DNA from: Hyphomonadaceae bacterium
Lineage (GTDB): Bacteria > Pseudomonadota > Alphaproteobacteria > Caulobacterales > Hyphomonadaceae
NCBI GenBank assembly: GCA_022844475.1
Contig: JALHLR010000006.1
Location: forward strand, 1 to 64,000
DNA length: 64,000 nt
Direction: 5' to 3'
Every line of letters begins with the position of its first letter. Position 1 is the stretch's first letter. Position numbers and translations under genes: made by a program. The notes below the pieces were generated by a model. It ran no database searches. It was given only the letters and a program-made list of their open reading frames with translations, and was not told the origin of the DNA. Positions 54,456 to 64,000 of this stretch are shown piece after piece.

Positions 54456-55754
54456 CTACGCCCGCGTCTCGATTCTCAGCAGCCGCGGTTCATCGGCGGT
54501 GATCTTCAGCGCAGCGATCTTGGCCAGCGCCTTCTCCACCGATGCGCGCGGGCATGGATGCGTCATGATCGCAACCGGGGCTGCGCCCGTGTCGCCGGCC
54601 GATTCCTGGATCAGCTTGTCGATCGACACACCCGCCTCCGCCAGCTCCTCGGTCAGGGCTGCGAACATGCCCGGCTTGTCGGCCAGCTTGGCGCCGATGA
54701 AGAATGAGCCCTGATCGTTTGTGCTGTCGGCGGCGGTGATGACGGCCGCAAGCTCGCGCGATGGCTTGCCCAGCGGCGGCGTTGCCGGTCCCTCGAACAG
54801 GCGCGCAAGGTCGCCCATCACGGCCGCCGCCGTCGGTCCAGCGCCTGCGCCCGGACCGGTGAAAGTGAGGCGGCCCACAGGCTCACCCTCGACCACGACG
54901 GCATTCAGCGGACCATTCACGCTTGCGAGCGGATGGTCGCGCGACACCAGCACCGGCGCCACGCGGCAACGCACACTGCCACCTGAACGATAGGCCTCGG
55001 CCACCAGCTTGATGCGATAGTCGAACTTGTTGGCAAGCGTTATGTCCATAGCCTCGATCTTGTCGATGCCCTCGACCTGAACCTGCGTGAAGTCCGGCTG
55101 CGCGCCGAATGCGATAGCGGCAAGGATCAGAACCTTGTGCGCGGCGTCACCGCCCGACACGTCGAGAAATGGATCGCTCTCGGCATAGCCAAGCCGCTGC
55201 GCCTCAGCCAAGACCGTCTCGTAGGCAGCGCCGGTGCGAAGCATCTCGCTGAGGATGTAGTTGCACGTCCCGTTCAGAATACCTGAGACGCGGCTGACGA
55301 TCACGCCCGACAGAGAGTTCTTGACTGCCCGCACGATCGGGATCGCGCCTGCGACGGCCGCTTCAAACAGCAGGTGCGCCTGGTGCTTTTCGGCAAGCGC
55401 GGCAATCTCCATGCCGTGCTCCGCGATCAGCGCCTTGTTGGCGCTGACCACTGACTTGCCCGAACGAAGCGCGGCTTCGACCGTCCGCTTGGCCGGCCCG
55501 TCCGATCCACCGACCAGCTCGACGACGACATCGATGTCATCCGACAGCGCCAGCTCCACCGGGTCATCGACCCACCGGAACTTCGCGATGTCGACGCCGC
55601 GATTGCGGTTCTTGTTGCGGGCTGACACCGCCACGACTTCCAGCTTGCCTGGAAGCCGAAGCTCAGCCTGCCGCTCGATCAGCTTCAGCAGGCCCCCGCC
55701 CACCGTGCCGAGCCCGGCGACGCCTAACCTCAGCGTTTTCCCCGATCCGCTCAT
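54456..55754 (-). CDS. hom: Homoserine dehydrogenase
   Basis: A 432-residue enzyme reducing aspartate semialdehyde to homoserine in Thr/Met synthesis. GVAGLGTVGGGLLKLI binds NAD(P); the catalytic region includes NGTCNYILSEM and GYAESDPFLDVSGGDAAHK with the conserved Asp and Lys; a C-terminal ACT domain (about 350-430, DKPGMFAALTEELAEAGVSI) would give threonine feedback. Start overlaps the aminotransferase stop by 4 nt, so they are co-transcribed. Confidence 0.95.
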   Translation of the reverse strand: MSGSGKTLRLGVAGLGTVGGGLLKLIERQAELRLPGKLEVVAVSARNKNRNRGVDIAKFRWVDDPVELALSDDIDVVVELVGGSDGPAKRTVEAALRSGKSVVSANKALIAEHGMEIAALAEKHQAHLLFEAAVAGAIPIVRAVKNSLSGVIVSRVSGILNGTCNYILSEMLRTGAAYETVLAEAQRLGYAESDPFLDVSGGDAAHKVLILAAIAFGAQPDFTQVQVEGIDKIEAMDITLANKFDYRIKLVAEAYRSGGSVRCRVAPVLVSRDHPLASVNGPLNAVVVEGEPVGRLTFTGPGAGAGPTAAAVMGDLARLFEGPATPPLGKPSRELAAVITAADSTNDQGSFFIGAKLADKPGMFAALTEELAEAGVSIDKLIQESAGDTGAAPVAIMTHPCPRASVEKALAKIAALKITADEPRLLRIETRA

Positions 55755-56998
55755 CCCGCAGCCTTCCTTGGTGTCGCAACTTCAGGTTTTGGCTTGGGCT
55801 CTTTGTCCGGCTTGATCTTCACGCCGTTCGCTTCCATGAATTTGCGAACATTGCGTGCAGCCTGACGGATACGCTGCTCATTCTCGACAAGCGCGAGTCG
55901 CACATAGTTGTCGCCATGCTCGCCAAAGCCTGCGCCCGGCGCTACCGCGACGTGCGCTTCCTTGATCAGGCGAAGCGAGAATTCGAGCGAGCCCAGTTCC
56001 TTGAATGGCTCGGGGATCGGCGCCCAGGCGAACATCGACGCCTTCGGCTCCGGGATGTCCCAGCCCGCGCGGCCGAAGCTTTCGACCATCGCATTGCGGC
56101 GCGTGCGATAGATTTCGCGCTGCTCGTCCACGCAATCCTGCGGCCCATTCAGCGCAGCTGCGGCAGCGACCTGCACCGGCGTGAAAGCGCCATAGTCGAG
56201 ATAAGACTTCACGCGCGCCAGCGCGGCGATCAACTTCTCATTCCCCGCCGCAAAGCCCACGCGCCAGCCGGCCATCGCATAGGTCTTGGACATGGAGGTG
56301 ACTTCGACCGCGATATCCTTCGCGCCATCCACCTGCAGGATCGAGGGCGGCGGATCGCCATAATAGATTTCGGTGTAGGCGAGGTCAGACAGCACCCAGA
56401 TTTCATGCTTCTTCGCGAACTTCACGACCTCCTTGTAGAAGTCGAGATCGACCACCTGCGCGGTCGGATTCGCCGGATAGCAGACCACCATCGCGGTCGG
56501 CGACGGGATCGAGTGACGAACGGCGCGTCCCAGGTTGGAGAGATACTGCTCCGGCGAATGCGCCTCGACCGAGCGGATGCTGGCGCCGGCCATGATGAAG
56601 CCGAAGGAATGCAGCGGATAGGACGGGTTCGGCACGATAATGGTGTCGCCCGGCGCCGCGATCGCCTGCGCGAGGTTGGCGAAGCCTTCCTTAGACCCCA
56701 GCGTCACGACCACTTCCTTCGCCGGATCCAGCTTCACGCCAAAGCGGCGTCCGTAATAGCCGACCAGCGCCTTCCGTAGCCCCATGATGCCCCGCGAGGC
56801 GGAGTAGCCGTGCACGTCGGGGTTCAGCGCCGTCTCGCGCAGCTTCTCGACGATGTGCGGCGGCGTCGGCAGGTCAGGGTTGCCCATGCCGAGGTCGATG
56901 ACATCTGCGCCACCAGCGCGCAGTCCGGCCTTGGTGACGTTCACCTGTTCGAACACGTAAGGCGGCAAGCGCCTGATCTTGTGGAAATCCAACATCAT
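55751..56998 (-). CDS. Class I PLP aminotransferase (AlaC / LL-DAP aminotransferase-like)
   Basis: A 415-residue aminotransferase. IDLGMGNPDLPTPPHIVEKL, YSASRGIMGLRKA and the PLP Lys 238 in SMSKTYAMAGWRVGFA are plain. This wording is that of the group annotated as AlaC (glutamate-pyruvate transaminase) or LL-diaminopimelate aminotransferase in alphaproteobacteria, where it regularly precedes hom. The C-terminus has a Lys/Pro tail. Either alanine or aspartate-family substrates are possible. Confidence 0.9.
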   Translation of the reverse strand: MMLDFHKIRRLPPYVFEQVNVTKAGLRAGGADVIDLGMGNPDLPTPPHIVEKLRETALNPDVHGYSASRGIMGLRKALVGYYGRRFGVKLDPAKEVVVTLGSKEGFANLAQAIAAPGDTIIVPNPSYPLHSFGFIMAGASIRSVEAHSPEQYLSNLGRAVRHSIPSPTAMVVCYPANPTAQVVDLDFYKEVVKFAKKHEIWVLSDLAYTEIYYGDPPPSILQVDGAKDIAVEVTSMSKTYAMAGWRVGFAAGNEKLIAALARVKSYLDYGAFTPVQVAAAAALNGPQDCVDEQREIYRTRRNAMVESFGRAGWDIPEPKASMFAWAPIPEPFKELGSLEFSLRLIKEAHVAVAPGAGFGEHGDNYVRLALVENEQRIRQAARNVRKFMEANGVKIKPDKEPKPKPEVATPRKAAG

Positions 56999-57111
56999 GT
57001 CGGTTCACCTGTCTCTGGCCCCGCGCCGGAATCACCGGAAGCGAGGCAAATCATTCTCTAAAGCCGGTTGAGACCGGCAGCTATCGGGAAAATTCGACCG
57101 CAGGAATTCGG

Positions 57112-57480
57112 CTACTGATTGCTCGTTCCGTTGGGCGGAACGGCCGTCCCCTCGGCCAGGGCGCGCCACCGCGCCGCCATAGCTCGGATTTCCTCCGGCG
57201 TGCGCGTCGATTCCGATCCGGCGGGAATTGCTTCCAGCTGATCGGCCGACGTCTTCAGCGTGTCAGCTTGTTGTTTCCACTCGGCCACGGAGCCGGCAAC
57301 GGGACGGATCTCGGGGATATCGGCAAGTTCGGGATAGCCTTCACCCTTCACTTCGCCGGCCTTTTCTTCGAACCACTCCGGCGCGATCTGCGAAATCGCC
57401 GACTGCTCCATGATGTTCGCGCAGCCTGTGCTCAGCGTCAGGCCGCCCAGTCCTGCAATGATCGCGAGGCGGCGGTACAT
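57112..57480 (-). CDS. Small lipoprotein divergent from phaC
   Basis: A 122-residue lipoprotein, lipobox STGC (Cys 19), then a helical acidic domain with IAPEWFEEKAGEVKGEGYPELADIPEIRPVAGSVAEWKQQ split between turns and a C-terminal RWRALAEGTAVPPNGT. No known family. It is divergent from phaC across 114 nt, so the pair may share regulation, but no direct link to PHA is visible. Confidence 0.7.
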   Translation of the reverse strand: MYRRLAIIAGLGGLTLSTGCANIMEQSAISQIAPEWFEEKAGEVKGEGYPELADIPEIRPVAGSVAEWKQQADTLKTSADQLEAIPAGSESTRTPEEIRAMAARWRALAEGTAVPPNGTSNQ

Positions 57481-57594
57481 CCGATCCTTCCGGGCTGGGT
57501 CGTGGCGACCCGCGATTGCGCTTGTGTCGGTTACTACCTAGGGAAAGTCATTCGATTTGGCGAGCGGCAGTTTCAGCCGCCGCCGGCACATGAG

Positions 57595-59427
57595 ATGATT
57601 GCCGGAATGAGCGAGACCGGGGGCAAACCTCCTGCAGACCCTGACAAGTCCGGGGAAATCCCGCCAAAGGGCGAGGGTTTTGCGGATGTCAGCTTCGCGC
57701 GCCTCGGGCAGAAGATCGCCGATCTGAGCCGTGAACTTTCGGACATAACGCAGATCGCGGGCGGGGCAGCCGCTCCCCGGAAGCTGGAACTCGAGGCCGC
57801 GGCGTCGGCCTTCAAGGCGCTGACAGAATCCTATTCCAAGAAGCCAGAGGCCTTCAACGAAGCCCAGCTCGACCTGTTCGGCCGCCACAGCCAGGCAATG
57901 CAGGAGATGTCTGCCGGCATGCCCTCGATCGATGGCGACGCCGACTCGCGCTTTGCTGACCCCGCCTGGCGCGAGAATCCATTCTTCGATTTCGTGCGCC
58001 GCGTGTTCCTGGCCTCATCCGGCTGGGCCGAGAGCCTTGCCTGGAATGCTCCGGACCTCACCGAGACCGAACGCCGCCGCGCGGCCTTTTTCATCCGGCA
58101 AGCCACGGCAGCCATGGCGCCGTCGAACATGCTGATGGGCAATCCGAAGGCGCTGAAGGCGCTGTTCGAGTCCGATGGCCAATCGATCCAGAAAGGCCTC
58201 GCCCAGTTGCAGGACGATTTCAATGCTGGCGGCGGACGTCTTTCTGTTACCCAGTCCGATCCGGACGCTTTCGCGCCTGGGCGCAATCTCGCTGTCACAC
58301 CGGGCGAGGTCGTACTCAAGAACCCGCTGATCGAACTGATCCGATACAAGGCCACGACAAAGACCGTGCACGCGAGCCCGATCCTGGTCTTCCCGCCATG
58401 GATCAACAAATACTACGTCCTCGACCTGACGCCCGCGAACTCGATGGTTGCCTGGCTGCGCGATCAGGGCTTCACCGTCTACATGGTCTCGTGGCGCTCG
58501 GCGGATGACGAGACGAAGGATTTTGGCTGGGACGACTATCTCAAGCTCGGCGGGCGCGCCGCGCTCGACTGGGTGCATGCAAAGCACAAGGCCCCGGTCA
58601 ACGTGGCTGGCTACTGCGTTGGCGGCGCGCTCGCGTCGATCCTCGCAGCACGGCTGGCAGATGAGAACGACGCGCGGATGGCGTCGCTGACGTTGCTTGC
58701 AGCCCAGACGGATTTTTCCGAGCCAGGCGATCTTGGACTGTTCATCGACGACGGCTCGATCGGCGGCATTGAGCAGATGATCGCAGAGGCTGGCGGCGTC
58801 ATGCCCGGCGAGGCGATGCGGGATGCGTTCAACCTGCTGCGGCCCGAAGATCTGATCTGGCGCTATGTCGAGGACCGCTATCTGCTTGGCCACGAGGCCA
58901 GGGCTTTCGACCTTCTCTACTGGAACTCCGACCAGACCAACCTGCCGGGCCCTCTGCACGTCGCAAGCCTGCGCCGTCTCTACCTTGAAAACGCATTGGC
59001 GAAAGGCACCTTCGAAGTCGAGGGCGCGAAGGTGGATCTCGGCCGCGTTCCGACGCCGACCTTCATCCACGCCGCCCGCAAGGACCACATCTCGCCCTTC
59101 GCATCGGTCTACAAGGGTGTGAAGCTTTTCAGGGGTGACGTAACCTTCCTGCTCGCAGATAGCGGTCACATCGCCGGCGTCGTGAACCCGCCAGCCGCCA
59201 ACAAGTACCGCTACTGGATCAGCGATGTCCTCCCGCCCAGCAGCGATGGCTGGATGGCCTATGCGAAGGAGCATCCCGGCTCCTGGTGGCCGCTCTGGGC
59301 CGACTGGCTCAAAGGGCGCTCGGGCGATCAGGTGACACCGCCTCGTGCGCTCAAGAAAAACGCGCCAGCCCCGGGCGCCTATGTGCTCGAAACGCTCGGC
59401 ACGATCCGCAGCAAGCGGGCGCTGTAG
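57595..59427 (+). CDS. phaC: Class I polyhydroxyalkanoate synthase
   Basis: About 610 residues (an alternative ATG lies 4 codons on). It polymerises (R)-3-hydroxyacyl-CoA into intracellular polyester. The lipase-like box is GYCVGG with the nucleophile Cys 341; Asp 497 (RKDHIS) and His 525 (DSGHIAGVVNPP) complete the triad. Pro/Trp-rich PPWINKYYVLDL and SWWPLWADWL are typical. Length and absence of a PhaE/R partner fit class I. No phaA, phaB or phasin gene is adjacent. Confidence 0.95.
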   Translation: MIAGMSETGGKPPADPDKSGEIPPKGEGFADVSFARLGQKIADLSRELSDITQIAGGAAAPRKLELEAAASAFKALTESYSKKPEAFNEAQLDLFGRHSQAMQEMSAGMPSIDGDADSRFADPAWRENPFFDFVRRVFLASSGWAESLAWNAPDLTETERRRAAFFIRQATAAMAPSNMLMGNPKALKALFESDGQSIQKGLAQLQDDFNAGGGRLSVTQSDPDAFAPGRNLAVTPGEVVLKNPLIELIRYKATTKTVHASPILVFPPWINKYYVLDLTPANSMVAWLRDQGFTVYMVSWRSADDETKDFGWDDYLKLGGRAALDWVHAKHKAPVNVAGYCVGGALASILAARLADENDARMASLTLLAAQTDFSEPGDLGLFIDDGSIGGIEQMIAEAGGVMPGEAMRDAFNLLRPEDLIWRYVEDRYLLGHEARAFDLLYWNSDQTNLPGPLHVASLRRLYLENALAKGTFEVEGAKVDLGRVPTPTFIHAARKDHISPFASVYKGVKLFRGDVTFLLADSGHIAGVVNPPAANKYRYWISDVLPPSSDGWMAYAKEHPGSWWPLWADWLKGRSGDQVTPPRALKKNAPAPGAYVLETLGTIRSKRAL

Positions 59428-59485
59428 TCCGTTCCGGCTGGTCGACCTCCTGGCCTCGCTGACGCTGAATTGTTCCCATCTGACC

Positions 59486-59514
59486 TTGCGCAGTTTTTGG
59501 AACGGTTCTAATTC
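59486..59514 (+). promoter_or_regulatory. Candidate katG promoter
   Basis: TTGCGC (59486-59491), a 17-nt spacer and TAATTC (59509-59514), about 56 nt before the katG ATG. GAACGGTTC (59500-59508) within the spacer is a small palindrome. A convincing OxyR or Fur/PerR box was not found. Confidence 0.35.
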
Positions 59515-59525
59515 AGACGCGGTAA

Positions 59526-61739
<2,214 letters not shown>

Positions 61740-61820
61740 CACGTCGCAATGCATCGCGGTTGCGTTTCGAACGTTCTGGATGCTGACTGACAAGCTTCCT
61801 GTGGGAGGCAAAGGCGGAAC

Positions 61821-61850
61821 TGCCCCGGGCTTCGCGCCCGGGGCTTTTTT
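61821..61850 (+). terminator. Intrinsic terminator after katG
   Basis: GCCCCGGGC (61822-61830), loop TTCGC, GCCCGGGGC (61836-61844), followed directly by six T. A textbook terminator about 80 nt after the katG stop. Confidence 0.92.
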
Positions 61851-61931
61851 CGTATGGCTGGAGGGCTTCCGTGCGCCGCTTCCGGTCGTATGATCAACGA
61901 TGTTACCATTGGGTATCGCGGAGATAAGCGC

Positions 61932-63275
61932 ATGCGTCGTCGAGACATGATCAAGGGCGCTGGGGCGCTTGGCCTTGTCTCGATTGCCGGCTGCCAATCT
62001 TCGCTTATGGCTCCGCCTGCGGCGACGGGCCTCGGCGAGGCGGCACTGGAGCAGGCCTTCCTCTACGCCTATCCGCTCTACGAGATCGCGCGGACCGGAC
62101 AGAACCGCGCCGCGCAGCCGGGGCTAAACCGGATGGGGCACCGCGCGACCCTGACGGATGCTTCGATGCGCCAGATCACGGCCCCCAACAACGACACGAT
62201 CTACTCCTCCGCGCAGCTCGAACTCTCGGCAGGGCCGGTCGAGGTCAACGCTCCGACCGACCTCAAGCGATACTTCAACATAACCTTCATGGACGCCTTC
62301 ACCGACAACTTCGCCGCCATCGGCACTGGCCCGACCGGGGGACGTGGCGGGCGGTTCTGGATCGCGGGGCCGGACTGGGCAGGCGAAGCGCCCGCGAGCA
62401 TCAAGGTGCTCAGATCGAGCACCAACGACGTCTGGATGCTGGGCCGCATCGTGGTTGAAGGCCCGCACGATCTCGCAGCGGCAAAGGCGCTGCAGTCACA
62501 GATCACGATTCTGCCGGCGGGCGACAACCCCCCGCGCCCATTTGCCGTGAAGGCGACGAACGCGGAAGACGCGGAGAACTTCCTCGCTGTCGTCAACGAA
62601 ATGCTGGCACGCTCGCCGGGCGGCAAGGGCCATCTGGCGCGGCGGGGGCTCTACATGGATGCCGGCATCAGCGGCGGCGTGCAGTCCAAGCCTACCGAGA
62701 AGATGATCGAAGCCTGGCGCGCTTACCTGCCGAAGGGCATGGCGATGCTGCGCGAGGCGTTCCAGTTCCGGCACCTGATCTCGGACGGTTGGAGCTATCA
62801 GGAACGCGGGGTCGGCGCGTTCGCTGCGAGCGACAAGGTTCGCGCCGCGATTGCATTGGGTGGCCTTGCGGCGCTGCCGGAGAACGAGGCCATGTACTTC
62901 CACAGCCTTTTTGAATCCAACAGCACTGCGGTGCTGACCGGCGCCCGGAAGTATGTCTGGCGCGTCCCGTCGGGCGGCGTTCCCGTTGACGCATTTTGGT
63001 CGCTCACGATGTACCAGCCCGAAGAGGACGGGCGCTACTTCTTCACGGAAAATCCGATCAACCGCTATTCGATTGGAGATCGGACTGACGGGTTGGTGAG
63101 GAACGCTGATGGTTCGATCGACATCCTGATCCAGCGCGACAGGCCTGATGGCGAAATGGCCGCGAACTGGCTGCCTGCACCGGCGGGTACGCTGCGGCTC
63201 GCCCTGCGCGCGTACTTGCCGAAGGCGGAGCTGCGCGATCGACGCTGGAAGATTCCAGCGATCAAGCGCGTCTAG
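61932..63275 (+). CDS. DUF1254/DUF1214 exported lipoprotein-like protein
   Basis: A 447-residue protein. MRRRDMIKGAGALGLVSIAGC is a twin-arginine-style signal with a lipobox (Cys 21); a GGAG site precedes it. The DUF1254 half shows AFLYAYPLYEIARTGQNRAAQ, DTIYSSAQLEL and YFNITFMDAFTDNF; the DUF1214 half covers about 310-447 (SGGVPVDAFWSLTMYQPE, NPINRYSIGDRT, NWLPAPAGTLRLALRAYLP). Function unknown in the family. It follows the katG terminator; the next gene is convergent. Confidence 0.86.
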   Translation: MRRRDMIKGAGALGLVSIAGCQSSLMAPPAATGLGEAALEQAFLYAYPLYEIARTGQNRAAQPGLNRMGHRATLTDASMRQITAPNNDTIYSSAQLELSAGPVEVNAPTDLKRYFNITFMDAFTDNFAAIGTGPTGGRGGRFWIAGPDWAGEAPASIKVLRSSTNDVWMLGRIVVEGPHDLAAAKALQSQITILPAGDNPPRPFAVKATNAEDAENFLAVVNEMLARSPGGKGHLARRGLYMDAGISGGVQSKPTEKMIEAWRAYLPKGMAMLREAFQFRHLISDGWSYQERGVGAFAASDKVRAAIALGGLAALPENEAMYFHSLFESNSTAVLTGARKYVWRVPSGGVPVDAFWSLTMYQPEEDGRYFFTENPINRYSIGDRTDGLVRNADGSIDILIQRDRPDGEMAANWLPAPAGTLRLALRAYLPKAELRDRRWKIPAIKRV

Positions 63276-63318
63276 CGCCGAAGCAATCGCGGAGAGAGGC
63301 GCAACCAGGACGGCTCAA

Positions 63319-63984
63319 TCAGGGCGCAGTGTATTTCAGACCCATACCTTCGATGACCGCCTTGATGTGGGCTGCCGCTTCCGGCGTCGGGCCGGGATAG
63401 TCCCCAGTGCCAGGCTGGTTGCCGACATAGCCGATCTCGGTCCAGCCTTCGGGCGTAGTGTAGTAAGCGCCGAGTGTGATCGAGCGGAAGCGGCTGAAGA
63501 ACTCAGCGGGCTTTTCGAGGCCAGGCTTGACCCTGTCCTTGTAGGCGATCTCATCGAGCAGAGCCTTCTGCGCAGCCGTGTCTGCGCTGGCGAAGATGGC
63601 GCCGCTGCGCGCACGCGATTCCTGATCGAGCCAGGCGAGGCCATTGATGATCAGCACGCGATCCTTGTGCTGGTCGGGATAGGGCGCACTGACCCATTCG
63701 TTGATGAAGGCGGGGACGCCGAGTTTTGACGGTGCGGGATAATCGCCCTCTGCCGGCAGGATGATGTCGGCGAGGCTGGACGCCGCGACGAGTTCGGCCT
63801 GCGTCATCGTCAGCGGCCATGGCGCCACCGTGTTGTTGAAGTCGGGGTCCGTGCCATAGCCCTTCGCCTTGATGGCTTCCATCTCGGCCCAGGTGACGCC
63901 CTTGGCGCCGTCGCCGCACGCGGCGAGCTGGCCCGCGGCCATGGCGCCCATCAGCCATTTCAGCGTGACGCGGCGATCGATCAT
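63319..63984 (-). CDS. Gluconate 2-dehydrogenase subunit 3-like protein, Tat-exported
   Basis: A 221-residue protein with a twin-arginine signal (MIDRRVTLKWLMG) and a Cys at residue 23 (AACG) that may be a lipobox. The DUF/Gluconate_2-dh3 domain includes ELVAASSLADIILPAEGDYPAPSKLGVPAFINEWVSAPYP and GAYYTTPEGWTEIGY, split by helical segments. Such subunits escort a GMC-type FAD oxidoreductase through the Tat system. That partner would be expected upstream, off the right edge; the last bases (to 64000) are an open frame ending PQTSS with a TGA overlapping this ATG, consistent with a coupled upstream gene. Confidence 0.82.
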   Translation of the reverse strand: MIDRRVTLKWLMGAMAAGQLAACGDGAKGVTWAEMEAIKAKGYGTDPDFNNTVAPWPLTMTQAELVAASSLADIILPAEGDYPAPSKLGVPAFINEWVSAPYPDQHKDRVLIINGLAWLDQESRARSGAIFASADTAAQKALLDEIAYKDRVKPGLEKPAEFFSRFRSITLGAYYTTPEGWTEIGYVGNQPGTGDYPGPTPEAAAHIKAVIEGMGLKYTAP

Positions 63985-64000
63985 GACGAGGTCTGAGGAC

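Overview
The window is a dense, GC-rich bacterial chromosome segment with mostly short intergenic gaps. Gene content and order point to an alphaproteobacterium, most likely in or near the Caulobacterales/Hyphomonadaceae. Clues are a leucine-degradation (liu) cluster, an lptF-lptG-lptD-surA-pdxA-ksgA cluster facing gmk-yicC-mltG-fabF-acpP-fabG-fabD, a class I PHA synthase, an unlinked second ClpP, an L25 with an Ala-rich tail, and a hom/glpX/aminotransferase neighbourhood. The taxonomic statement is an inference; no rRNA or tRNA gene was seen.

Layout. 1-5.0 kb (minus): methylcrotonyl-CoA carboxylase beta, a glycerate-kinase-like P-loop kinase, methylglutaconyl-CoA hydratase, two membrane proteins (one DUF3667) and the start of the carboxylase alpha subunit. 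5.2-10.6 kb: a cyclic-nucleotide-domain/patatin phospholipase converging on a Tat-exported putative metalloprotease, holC and pepA. 10.7-18.9 kb (plus): LPS export (lptF, lptG, lptD), periplasmic chaperone surA, pdxA and ksgA. 18.9-25.1 kb (minus): gmk, yicC, mltG and the fatty-acid cluster fabF-acpP-fabG-fabD, with a perfect 13-bp hairpin between fabD and fabG. 25.3-26.7 kb: rpsF-rpsR-rplI ending in a strong terminator. 26.9-33.4 kb: amtB, an undescribed envelope pair (22-residue-repeat membrane protein plus OmpA-domain protein), rplY, pth and ychF.

33.5-45.9 kb is more accessory: a 1076-residue TolB-propeller/amidohydrolase, an MFS-GST-LysE-methyltransferase-fold operon, rlmJ, a small zinc-ribbon protein, a TonB-like hypothetical, a ClpP paralogue, apt, a second GST and LysE pair, and mtnP. 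mtnP and apt together make a methylthioadenosine-to-AMP salvage route. 45.9-49.3 kb holds repeat-like intergenic DNA, two homologous small cysteine-rich lipoproteins, what looks like a frameshifted gene remnant, a GlpX with two metal-ligand substitutions, and a CHRD lipoprotein.

49.4-57.0 kb: an omega-aminotransferase, a PAF-acetylhydrolase-like enzyme, a D-Ala-D-Ala dipeptidase and a serine beta-lactamase-family protein lie between glpX and the hom-aminotransferase pair, which are commonly adjacent in alphaproteobacteria. 57.1-64 kb: a small lipoprotein, phaC, katG, a DUF1254 lipoprotein and a gluconate-2-dehydrogenase subunit-3-like protein.

Most of the window is core metabolism, envelope biogenesis and translation. 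No CRISPR array, prophage, integrase, transposase, or recognisable defence or biosynthetic cluster was seen. The best candidates for uncharacterised biology are the repeat/OmpA pair, the tandem cysteine lipoproteins, the altered GlpX, and the rearranged region around glpX.
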